From Micropterix aruncella (lineage: Eukaryota; Arthropoda; Insecta; Lepidoptera; Micropterigidae), in assembly GCA_944548615.1 (NCBI GenBank), contig OX155951.1, positions 19,440,789-19,504,788 on the forward strand: 64,000 bases of DNA, read 5' to 3'. The notes under the pieces were generated by a model. That model ran no database searches. It had not been told where the DNA came from and worked only from the letters and a program-made list of their open reading frames with translations. Made by a program: the position numbers and the translations under genes. How positions within the stretch are numbered: position 1 is the first letter of the stretch; every line of letters begins with the position of its first letter. Shown one piece after another: positions 11,601 to 21,500 of this stretch.

Positions 11601-12139
11601 ATACTTACTCTCCGTGCACTAGTTCCGCTGAGGTACTCGGTTGGCCAATATCAGTATCACTGACTTTGCGCTTCTTTGATCTAAGAGAAATATAAAATGG
11701 GTAAATGACAAAAATGCGGTATCATACAATAATTTATCTGCAAGTTTTGCATTTACTAGTGCCAGTCAACCTTTAGTTCTCGGTGTAATGTAGACTATCT
11801 ATAGCAAATTAAAGTGCAACTAGTCATTTTTTCAATTTAGTAGATGCTGAGTAAATTCACATTGATTTTACAATACAATAATCAATAAAAATTGACTTCT
11901 TTATACCGTAAATTACACCACATAAATAACTTTAAACCTACCTTAGTACAGGCGAGGCCTAGTTAGGATGGCTTATTAACATAAATAATGTACTTATTGA
12001 AAATGTAATAAAGAATTTTGATTTCATATGATTAAGGTATACTATCATGCTTTACTTACCCAAACGATCTATCATTTTTCTTAGGTCCATGTCGTTTTTT
12101 CACGAAAGATTTTTGAAGTTTTTTATTTTTATTCCCCAT
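8614..12139 (-). CDS. Mutator-like DDE transposase fused to a YqaJ-type nuclease
   Basis: Three-exon model (12139-12060, 11680-11609, 11095-8614), 877 residues. All junctions have GT/AG and matching phases (2, 2), and the frame is fully open. Exon 1 starts MGNKNKKLQKSFVKKRHG and exon 2 supplies the basic SKKRKV; both are typical of nuclear localisation. Residues about 227-490 look like a Mutator-like transposase: D227 in YADGCWSARSYG, D321/D323 in IADGDSATYAK, a metal-binding-like FGDHRRCKNYYC, and E480 in NTAERFNSIIAK. Residues about 613-810 are a YqaJ/lambda-exonuclease fold: WLELRKNMVTASNFG, D703 in GATPDGII, E713 and K715 in VEVKCP, then FYQVQGQLHVSN. A CxxC pair sits near residues 122-125. 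The tail is proline-rich. The alternative reading that starts at 11220 would replace the first two exons with an intron-like hydrophobic stretch. Confidence 0.8.
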
Positions 12140-13023
12140 TGTTTATTCTGATACAGCGTCACTATTTACAATATATGCACTATTTAAAAGTCCAGGTGCA
12201 CGTCAGCTTGCGATTTTATTTCCATTAAATACGCTGAATAGCGACCAGAATACGCTAATGTAGAGCGGCCGAGACGACCGTCCCATCCGAGCGTTGCTCG
12301 GTGTTTGAAGAGACGACGCGATGCGCGCACCTTATATAACGACAATTTTTGGTGTATTTCAAAATTTACAAACCAAATTAAAAAAGTGGCTTCAGATACG
12401 TTTAGAACTCCAGTCAGGCTATTTATTTCGTAAAAAAAAAAATGTTGTCGCCTTTAAAAATTGGGAGAATTTCGATGTCAAAGTTTTTATAGAGGGATTA
12501 TTTGTGCGTTTTTTTGTTGAGAAACTAGACTTCTTTTCAAAATTCTTTTCATTTATAAGTCTTTTTGGTTTCTTTATCTATCTACAGTATTTTTTTCAGC
12601 GTTGTATTTTAACTTTGTCACGTCGCACTAGACGTTCAAAAATGGTACTATTTGGTGATTTGCGATAAGACCGCGCCTTAAACCTTTCGTTTATTCTAAA
12701 TAATTACTATCAAAACGCAGAAAGAGGAGAAAAAACCGTTTGAAGGATTGAGAAATAAATGAGAACATGAACAAGAACAACACATTTATCATTATTTTAA
12801 CGTGAGTAAAGGGAGAGAGATCATGATTGGGTCTTTTTCTCATGGAGCAGCCGGGCGTAATCTTTCTTTTAATTTCTTTCTACTGACTAAGTTTTGTAAT
12901 TTATTTGTGTGCGTAACTATTCACCAATTTTGTTAAATGTTTGTTAGCAGCAAGACTAAGACTGTGCCGGTTCTTTCGTATTAGTAGCATGTTCTGAATA
13001 AAAATGGGATTATATATTTTTTT

Positions 13024-13252
13024 AATCGACGCTTGAAAGGCAAAACTGACTAAGCGACATTAAGTAAACTTTACAGGAAAGTGATTTAAACCTTAAATAT
13101 TTAGGTGACATTTTAATATCTTGGATATCTATAAAATTAATATATCTATGTCTATTTATAATCATTTCATAAAATATTTTAATTTAAATCACTTTCCTGT
13201 TAAGTTTACTTAATTAATGATGCTTAGTCAGTTTTGCCTTTCAAGCGCCGAA
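13024..13252. mobile_element. Palindromic MITE flanked by a 12 bp direct repeat
   Basis: About 70 bp arms pair almost perfectly: cgcttgaaaggcaaaactga at the left, with its complement ending tttgcctttcaagcgccg at the right. Each arm contains a Tx-cactttcctg block, and the centre is AT-rich. The element is flanked by atatattttttt at 13012-13023 and 13253-13264. Confidence 0.75.
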
Positions 13253-13576
13253 ATATATTTTTTTGGTTACGGTACAGTTTGAAAAGTCAAAATAAGAGAC
13301 ATTAGAATAAATAGTGTTCAGGGCCAAGACTGAAGATGATGTAACTATGATTTTTACTCAACTGAATATTTGGTTTTTCAATCAGATATCGACTGTATAC
13401 TGAATACATAAAATACTGCTGGATATCCGGTTTAAACGAATACTATTCGATATTTGGCTCATCACTCATTTACATTAGTATGTATCTTCACTAAAAAAAA
13501 AAGTTTTGTTTTTTTTATCGGTATTAGCACTTTCTGTCCTCCAGCTAAAAGTTCTAAAACTGCACACCTGTGTAAA

Positions 13577-13800
13577 GTTATAAATAGGATAAAACGAATT
13601 TACCGCATGAAGTTTGTAGCACCCGACGTTTCGGCGACGTTGCAACGGCGGCTAGGATAGACTCTCTGTCTACCAGAGAGAGAGAGTCTATCCTAGACGG
13701 GTAGACAGAGAGTCTATCCTAGACTACGGCGGCTGAAACGTCACCAAAACGTCGGGTGCTACAAACTTCATGCGGTAAATTCGTTTTATCCTATTTATAA
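13577..13800. mobile_element. Palindromic MITE with about 65 bp arms
   Basis: Left arm from 13577 (ttataaataggataaaacga) and right arm ending 13800 (tcgttttatcctatttataa) are reverse complements, and both carry gtagcacccgacgtt in opposite orientation. The centre is a duplicated agactctctgtctacc motif that could itself form a hairpin. Confidence 0.8.
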
Positions 13801-14741
13801 TTTCAAACAACCGCGATAGTCTTCGATCTCATACCTGTGTAAAACTTGCATACTTCCTATATATCTCACTTGACTATTTTATATATTTGACATATTATAT
13901 GGTGTATAGTATAAAAGTTGTTTAATGTTGTATCTAATTGTAAATTTGTTTATAACTAATGGTATATGGCATAATGTACAGTAAAGTAAAATTTTAATAT
14001 TATGATTTTATGAGAAAAATTGACATTGATATATCGAGAATAAATTAAGTTTTGCAGCTTTATCTTGTTTAGGATTGTTTATTTAATAGTAAATAATATG
14101 TATACCAACTAATTGAAAAAAAACTAAAATAAAAATCGATTCAATATAAAAACATTCATTTTAGGGACTTTACAAAAATATGAGGCCCTTGACATTGTAA
14201 CTTTTTTTTGACAACACTAGTTATGGGTTTAATAAAACTAATGAACTATCGATCAGCATGTTTAAGTCAGCAAATACCTATAAACTGATTATAGGCTGGT
14301 TTGTGGAATTCAGTGTCACTCGAGGGACGGTCGCGTTGTGCGGTCCTAACTGCCTGGGAAGCGCACATACTATTTTGTGCAGTTCAATCTTGGGAAAGCC
14401 TTAATGCTCGTTTTGGTGCGGGAGCTCATTAGTACCTGTTTGGATGGACAAATCAAGGAAAGTCTCAATGCTCACATCGCCTGCAAAGCCGCATGCATTG
14501 TCCAGCTGAGCGAGTCTTGGCCCAACTGCTCCTACCGCTTCGGAGTCTAACGAGTCGCTGTTTTGCTTGTTAGATTCCTAGTAGTCCTTTGCTTGTTAAG
14601 AGTTTTTCTCTCGCAATAATCCTAGATATGATGCTTCAAATCCAGGATTATTGTGTCTATAAAAATATGTACAAAAATTGACTGGATAACGTTGCAAATA
14701 CCAGTAGTCTCTAATGGATGGAACGTTTTTCTATTTTGTAG

Positions 14742-15108
14742 GTTTAGCTAATGGCAACAGATGCCCTAAAGGATTGTCTTGCAATTTTTTGCACGTCTTC
14801 CGCAATCCTGGCCAACGGTTTGATAACAACATTCATAGTTCGAGGAGGTCTTCATCACACATTTCATCTGCACCGCGAAGATCGAATCCATCACCCACAA
14901 GGTTTATTGAATGTGTAGTTATTTTGAATATAGGTATATTTTATTTATCTCTCTAAGATGTATAATATTTTCCAGAAGTGAAAGAAGACGCAGAAACGAA
15001 AGCAAAAACTGGAGATGGTCTGAATCGCCAGAACCTGAAAGAAAATCAGTCAAACGTTCGAGGAAAGACAAAAAATCAAGTAGGACAAGAAAGATTGCGA
15101 TGGCGTGA
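14742..15108 (+). CDS. ZRSR2: ZRSR2-like gene, last two exons (second CCCH zinc finger and tail)
   Basis: Exon 14742-14901 follows a consensus acceptor (tattttgtag) and continues phase 1 from 452. It encodes NRCPKGLSCNFLHVFRNP, the conserved second CCCH finger of U2AF35-type proteins, then a Ser/Arg stretch (SSRRSSSHISS, PRRSNPSPTR). Exon 14976-15108 follows tttccag and gives a basic tail (RSERRRRNESKNWRWS, then KRSRKDKKSSRTRKIA) ending TGA at 15106-15108. The RS domain is short compared with vertebrate ZRSR2. Tandem AATAAA signals lie at 15137-15147. Reading through the 14902 donor gives only a short dead-end frame. Confidence 0.85.
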
Positions 15109-15136
15109 AGGATAAATCAAGAAACGGTAGAAAGAA

Positions 15137-15147
15137 AATAAAATAAA
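15137..15147 (+). terminator. Polyadenylation signal of the ZRSR2-like gene
   Basis: Two overlapping AATAAA hexamers 29 bases after the stop codon. Confidence 0.6.
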
Positions 15148-16300
15148 AATATTTTTTTATGTAAACTGCAAGACAAAGAATAAAAATAATGACAGAAAAG
15201 TCTGACTTTTATAATTGAATCTGAAGTCGGGCAGCCCAATCACATGAATTACACAATAAACTGAATCATAATACATGTCATGGATAATCTTTATCAAGTG
15301 GTGTTTTACCCAGTCAATTTAAATGTACCTCATAATATCCTCTGCACTTACGTCTGAAAGAAAACGATTCAAATCGTCAATTTTTTTAGACGCTCTAGCA
15401 TCCTTCAACTTAAGTTTACGTCAATAAGCTTTAAATCAATAATTTACCAAGATATTGGCATTTTAAAAATTGCCAATCAATTGACGATCTGCAAATTCGC
15501 ATAATACTACGTCATCGCCCTGTGATGCCACAAGTCATGAGCATTCTGCAAAGCGCAATGGTCGCGGGTCTTAGGTCTTACTATTATTATTAAGCGCCTT
15601 AATCAAACAGCAAATTTGCAGTATTTCCAACCTCATTTGGATAGTGGATTGGAAAATAAAAGTCTGTTATTTGTGGTAGTCAAAATTATATCCATTCTCA
15701 TAATGGTACAAAAATTATATTTTTTATAAACAGCGGGAAAGATATATTAATTAGATAATAATAATAAGAAAGACTTTGCCAGGGTAATGGTGGCATGAGA
15801 GTTGCTATTAAAAATCGTTATTTTTCCAATTATATATTGTATTCAACATAACATTGAAATGCGTATATTTTAATTAATTGCAAATATTTTTTTAAAATTC
15901 GCGCATAACTAGCAACAAATAAAACTAACATAAAGGTAAGTTAAGAAAAACGATATAAAAAATCAAACATAAATAATAAAAGATAAACATTGATATTACC
16001 TACTTCATTTTCGATAACATTTTATCATCATGATTAAACTACTATAATATATCAAAAAAGCATTGGAATACCTGCCTCCTCATTTTGTCTGCTGGTCTCT
16101 GTTATCTGCAAGACGTGTTCATCTTGCATTTAAATGATACGGAGCAACAATAAAATTAACTATTCATATATTTTGAAAAATCGGTAGCCTGGCTAAAATT
16201 CGGGAGATCTAATAAATTGGCAGTAAAAGCAACATTCACCAATCGTTTCCCTCGCGATATCAAGAAATCAAGAAAAAATTAATCGCCAGCAATCAGCAAA
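15148..16300. other. Intergenic, no gene seen
   Basis: AT-rich sequence between ZRSR2 and a LINE remnant. No coding potential, recognised RNA or clear repeat end was found. Confidence 0.5.
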
Positions 16301-18230
16301 CTAAACCGATGGGATTACCTCATACGACTCCAACTCGATAACTACTCCTTAATTCCAAAACAACCCTACTCTCTGAGATACCCCAAACAACAAAGCCCCT
16401 TTGTGACAGCCATAGAAGCTTTACTGCTTCGGGGACACTATTTATAGAAACCTCTACCCAACTTCTAGTATTCTCTTCTCCCAGAGATTCACTTTGGCAA
16501 AAACCCCAGTGGAAAATCAGCCCCCCCCCCCCCTCTGAACATTGCAATATTTTACAATCATCCAGTTTCCCAGGCTGGGATATAATTTTTACAGATGGGT
16601 TTAAAGTTGAGGCTGGCAAGTATGTAGGTGACAACTAGAGCTGTTAACTACAACAGGCGAACCCGTCACCTCAGGAATTTTTAACGATATTAGATCTTTC
16701 TATCTCCCGTGAGGTGAGCGAAGAAGACTTGTTACGAAAACAGTCCACTGTCTAGTTACACCACTCGCTCGTAAGAAGCCAACGCCTTACTGCGAGATAA
16801 CCAGGTTAATCACCTAGCGGGCCGATACTCGCGCCTTTACTTCCAGTTGCAGCCAGATTACTCCGGTCTCCCAACTGGTTACAGGTTCGAGGTCGCTTGC
16901 GCGGTCCTCTCCCTTACGTAGCGGTGATACGGTGTCTACCGAAACTATCGCGGACCACGGCATCCTTTACCCTCTATATCCTATAGAGCGGGGTAGTATC
17001 CTATAGAGCGGGCGGAGTCTGGAGGCGGAGGCGGAGAAACTACTGTCTCCTACAGTACTGTTTTCAGACTCCCCCGGCTATTGGTCGGAATGCACAATCG
17101 ATTGGCTGATGCCACACAGTGCCAAACCGTTCAGGAGCGCCCCAAGGTTGACTCCTAGGGGAAACTGGCCCAGAGGCCAGAGTTTTCAGGAGACCCGGGC
17201 TCCCACTTCTGCTTAGAGGCCATTGGTGTTGACCTATGAGTTTGACCGACCTTAAACATATGGGTCTTGCCTAACTGCAACAAGGCCCATTAGCTCCCTC
17301 GTATGTAGGTGACAGCGTTTTCCACCTCAACCGTAATCCCCCTTATCTACAAACTACATAACCGCGCCTCAATCTACACGGCTAAGAGTTTTTCCATCCT
17401 GTAAGCCTTGAAATATATCAACGGTCAACCAAATCATCCCAAGTATGATTAAAAAACTAAACAACCCTGCCATTTCTAATCGACCTAAAATTACAAACAG
17501 GACTATCGCACTGTTAAGGAAGGAGGGAGCGAAGTGGTCCTCACATGGATCTCTGTACATGCAGGAATAGCAGGCGACAGCCTGGCTAATAAAGGGCCGC
17601 CCTAATGGGATCCTCCTCCGCGTTAAGATTTCATCATCCGACCTTCTCCCCCTGATTGAAGAGGAGACGAGGAATCAGTGGAATTCTGACTCTCCTCGTC
17701 CAATATTAAAGAGAAACTACTACCAAATTGACCCTCAGATATCCAATAAGCCCTTGTTAAATATAAAAAGCCATTTAAACAAAAGGAAATTTCTTTTATA
17801 TGCGGAATGCGCCTGGGCCACTGCTCGGCGCCTGGTCGTCTCTCACTTTAATATTTTCTTCTCCCGAATGTGACTAGATTCTTAAGGTGGATAGTGGATC
17901 ACCTCTTTTTCAATTGTCCTCACTTCAATAACTTTCCCTCCTATATCCCAAACCTTATCCAAATTGAAATTTAACTCTATACCAAAATTGACATTCTTTT
18001 AGCATCTAACTCATTAAAATATATATAGAACTATGGCCAAATTCATCTTCAAACATTTGGCCATCTAGCTTTCCCCAAAATCTTTTCGGATCTGGCACTC
18101 ACCCACCCGCAAGATGAGATTTGGTCTCTTACACGTGTCTTACACTGTCTCTTATGGTGTCGGTCCGATGGGGCTGTTGAGGGGTTTGGCGCGCGGGGGA
18201 GTTTGTCTGCTTGCCGGGAAAGTCTTGGGG
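16300..18230 (+). mobile_element. Degenerate LINE 3' end with RNase H domain (I-like), carrying a 668 bp insertion
   Basis: Plus-strand remnant with many stops. Before the insertion it reads DIIFTDGFKVEAGKYVGD (first RNase H motif). After it come ASIYTAKSFSI and VLTWISVHAGIAGDSLANK (second and third RNase H motifs). Further on there is a Cys/His region near 17800-17930 (RLGHCSAP ... DHLFFNCP), the zinc-finger tail seen in LINEs of the I group. The fragments lie in several frames, so it is inactive. Confidence 0.6.
16633..17300. mobile_element. 668 bp insertion of unknown family with 13 bp target duplication
   Basis: It splits the LINE RNase H domain. The 13 bp gtatgtaggtgac is present at 16620-16632 and again at 17301-17313. 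The insert is more GC-rich than its surroundings, has no poly-A end and no coding frame, and contains a doubled tcctatagagcggg motif. A ggttcgaggtc sequence near 16882 resembles a pol III B box but is only weak support for a SINE. Confidence 0.7.
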
Positions 18231-18544
18231 TGACACAGCCGACTTTTTATAACTCATTCACATTACTTTTCCTTGGGCCGGGAAGTAAAATTTATATTGG
18301 CATAAAATGGCCAGCAACGCTGCCTGGAGCTGCCACAAAAGAAAAAAGAAGTCAAATGTCAAGTAAATGTCATCGTGATTTTTTTATTTTTAGGTTACAA
18401 AAAATATATAAGTAGTTCTCACATACTTATTAGGGAAGTGTAGTTCCTAATAAGTCATATGATCAGTGAATGAGTCTATTTGGAGTCTATGAAGTGGAAT
18501 TTACTAACATAGTAATAAGTTACCTGATCAGTGCATCATAAATA
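18231..18544. other. Upstream region of ATPAF2
   Basis: AT-rich 5' flank and probable promoter. No clear TATA or initiator can be singled out. Confidence 0.4.
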
Positions 18545-21500
18545 ATGGCAAATTCGGTCCTTTCTGGATTGTGGCGTATTTCAAATACTGCCTTTTCGAA
18601 CACAAGTCGTTGTTTCATAAGAAGATACGGTAATTCGCAAATTTATCAATTTTAGATTATACAATTCTCTCATTTAATATCAATCTAGTGGTTAATTTAC
18701 GATTATTCCAGCCGTCAAGAAGCGTTTCTATAAAAATACGTATGTAATCAGCGATGGCGGTAAATATGAGATTGCGCTGGACCACAGAAAGTTAAAAACG
18801 CCGTCAGGTACGCCGTTTACGTTGGATAACGAAGATTTGGCGCTTGCGGTAGCAGCTGAATGGCATTCTCAGAAGAACGTGGTGCAACAACCGACAATGC
18901 ATCTGGTTTGAGTGATATTAGCAATATCTTTACCTGTGTTCTTTCTGGTTTGAGTATTTCTGGTCAGTACAACAACGGTTAACCGAACAAAAAAGGGGCA
19001 GCCGTTTTAGATAACATTTTGGTACTATTCTAGCATTGGTACCTTTTATACATTGTTGGTGTTTTAACGTCATACGACTATATTCATCACGCAGATTCCG
19101 TAATTGCGATAATCTATTTTCAGCCTAAATAAATAAGAGAAATATAGGCATTAAAAAAGCGTCACGCACCTACATTTCAGTAAGTATTTTTTTTAAACAA
19201 TTCAAAAAGACCTATATGGTGGCGGGTTAAGTTAGTTTAAAAAAAAAACAGTCATAAAAAGTAATTTTAAAAAATAACAATTCTTTTCGACGCTATTTCA
19301 AATCAGATTTAAAATGATCAAATTTATTAGTTTTTTTTTTAAATGGAAAAAGGTATTAATATTATAAAATTTCCATCATTTTTATTTTATTAATCCCTAA
19401 ACTTGTGAAGTAAAAACTCGGCCGTACCTTTTGCATCCCGGAAGGGACGTTACACATTCTAGGGGTTCTTTTCAGGCCTCAGCCCCTCAGCCGATTGACA
19501 AGTTGATGTCCCAAAAAATTTTAGTAAAAATTTGTAAAAAAATTGAATTATGACACTGCTGTCTCACCAAAACATTAATTACTGCCAAACCACTGTACCC
19601 ATAATTAAAATAAAACATATTAACAAAATAAAATTAAAACGTCACGCTGAATCGTGTTGTGGCCGATATCGGCCAATTGGGGCTCTAGGGGTTAAGCCAT
19701 GAACATCTAATACTACAGTACTTTATATTGAAATTACAGTAAGTATTTTTGAAACGTTTTAATTAAAGGTCAAACGAATTCAAAAATCACTTTGTAGGCT
19801 ACACTCTTGTGTTCTTCATTAAAGTTAATATTAAGTCAATTTTTCAAAATGTTCTCGGTTTTCTCCTTTAAGCCTATCATACAGTTTTCCCCACCACCTG
19901 AGTTTCTGCTTTCACTTGCTTGAAATGATTTCCAGGCTTGCGCACACCAATAAATTAAGTGTTTCAGATTTATTTCATTCATGTTTCTGTTTTGCAAGTC
20001 ACTGTCTAGCGGGACGGTTCTCAAAAATAGTCTGCAATAGTGCCATTTAACCGCTGGGGCGCAAAAAGGTCGATCGGTCTTTTGCATTTCGGCTGGCCTC
20101 CATATATTATATAAATATATACTATACATGACTAACAAGATTAATTATTACGTAACAAGGGAGAATTCATTAAAAAACGATATTGTTCGTATTTATATAC
20201 TAAATCGACCACAAAAGGTGCAGCGTCATTTTTGCGCGAGAAGACTGGCTTCCGAAAGGTTAAATGTCGCTATTACACCCTGATCCAGTGGCTGAATTAG
20301 ACTGGTAACATTTGGGGGGAGGACACAAAAGACAATATTGCCACTTTTTACCCGACTTCAAAAAAAAAAGGAGGTTAGCAATTCGGTTGTATTTTTTTTT
20401 TAATGTTTGTTACCTTAGAACTCCGTTATTTCTGAACCGATTTGAAAAATTCTTTTTTTATTTGAAAGGATGTACTTCCAGGCTGATCCCATTTTCAAAA
20501 TAAGACCAGCCTGGAATCAAAATCATTTCATTTATAGGATATCAAAATCCTGTTCTGATGATGGGATCCATGAGGAATTGAGGGAACTCCTCAAATATTA
20601 TCATATGAAGTTGAATATTTACATGTTGATTCAGTTCTTATGACAATGCATTTTTTATGGTAAGCATGACCTGATTATACACCCAGGGTTGGCCTTCGAA
20701 GAGGGGACTCCTCAACGGTCAACAGCACAAACAGAAAATTTTGTATACACATTCAATTACGACAGCCCGTTTCTAAGTTTCACCAAGACAGGACTGCGGC
20801 ACCCAGGGTTGGCTTCCAGCGAGGGAACTCCTCAACCGCCAACAGCACAGACACGAAATTTTATATACGCATTCAATTACGATAGCCTGTTTTAAGTTTC
20901 ACCATGACATGGCTGCGGCACTTATAAACTATTTTGGAGTCAGTTTTTTTTTGTTAAAATTTTGTCTATTATTAACTCGCAATTTAACTGGATGAAGGTG
21001 ATAAGTAACATTTATCAAAATCTGAGAAAACTGAATTCAAAGTTTGATATTGGCATATTTTTTCGAAGGCGTTTCGGTTGACCCGAGTTCGGATAACCGG
21101 GGATTTTACTGTATTAGCAATATCTTTACCTTCTTTTTTCTGGTTTGAGTGATATAAGGCTTCGAACTCACGGAGCGGTTTTCGCCCGCCGCGGTAGCGG
21201 TCCTGCGGCCTCCGTAGAAGGCAGATATATATGTAAAATTGAGTAGCACATTTCACGATGCGATTTACGCCCGTGGACGCGGACACGGTTACTCGGGTTA
21301 CGTGACCGCGCAAACCTACGGTATCAGCAGCTTCGAAACAAAACAGTTGTTTTGCAACCGCGGCGGCGCGGGTTAAAATCGCCCCGTTAGTTCTAAGCCT
21401 TAGCAATATCTTTACCTTTATTTCTTTTTAATTAATATTTCATTTTCAGACATCTTTATGCAATACGATAATCGACAATCCAAATAAATTGACAAAGTTC

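Larger units (their letters stand above)
6579..12677 (-). mobile_element. 6.1 kb TTAA-flanked DNA transposon (Kolobok-like) with transposase-nuclease gene
   Basis: Bounded by TTAA at 6575-6578 and 12678-12681. The ends are imperfect inverted repeats: the left starts gacgcggcctgaccgca, and the right (reverse complement) starts ggcgcggtcttatcgca, matching at 12 of 17 positions. A second matching block lies further in: tcacaaaatagtacaatttt on the left (about 6615-6634) and tcaccaaatagtaccatttt on the right. A TTAA target with a non-piggyBac transposase points to the Kolobok superfamily; this is inference. The element carries one gene on the minus strand (12139-8614). About 2 kb downstream of the gene (6660-8370) I see no coding sequence. 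Confidence 0.6.
453..14741 (+). other. 14.3 kb ZRSR2 intron packed with transposons
   Basis: The intron joins the 110-452 exon to the 14742 exon; phase 1 is kept across it. It contains the LTR retrotransposon (796-6096), a Tc1 fragment (about 6360-6500), a TTAA-flanked transposon (6579-12677) and two palindromic MITEs (13024-13252 and 13577-13800). In 453-795 I see only AT-rich sequence. The 13801-14741 part holds a moderately GC-rich unidentified patch at about 14290-14640. Confidence 0.8.
18964..21112. mobile_element. pogo/Tigger-like non-autonomous element
   Basis: Left end cagtacaacaacggttaacc; the right end, reverse-complemented, is cagtaaaatccccggttatc. Both belong to the CAGT-AAC-CCGGTTA-CCGAAC termini typical of pogo/Tigger elements. 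No transposase frame was found in the 2.1 kb between. It includes the lepidopteran repeat and tandem duplication noted separately. The right end is followed by TA; the left is not clearly preceded by TA. Confidence 0.5.
18918..21417. repeat. Three copies of ttagcaatatctttacct around insertions in ATPAF2 intron 2
   Basis: Copies at 18918-18935, 21114-21131 and 21400-21417. The motif ctggtttgagt also recurs next to the first two copies (18903, 18945 and near 21140). The last copy continues directly into the exon 3 acceptor region, so the original short intron can be seen at both ends. The repeats mark duplicated target or intron sequence around two inserts. Confidence 0.7.

Noticed and set aside
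14290..14640. Moderately GC-rich patch as an exon or SINE
   Set aside because: No open frame with splice sites, no clear A/B boxes and no flanking repeat.
16876..16892. tRNA gene from a B-box-like ggttcgaggtc
   Set aside because: No matching A box at the right distance and no cloverleaf; at most a weak SINE hint.
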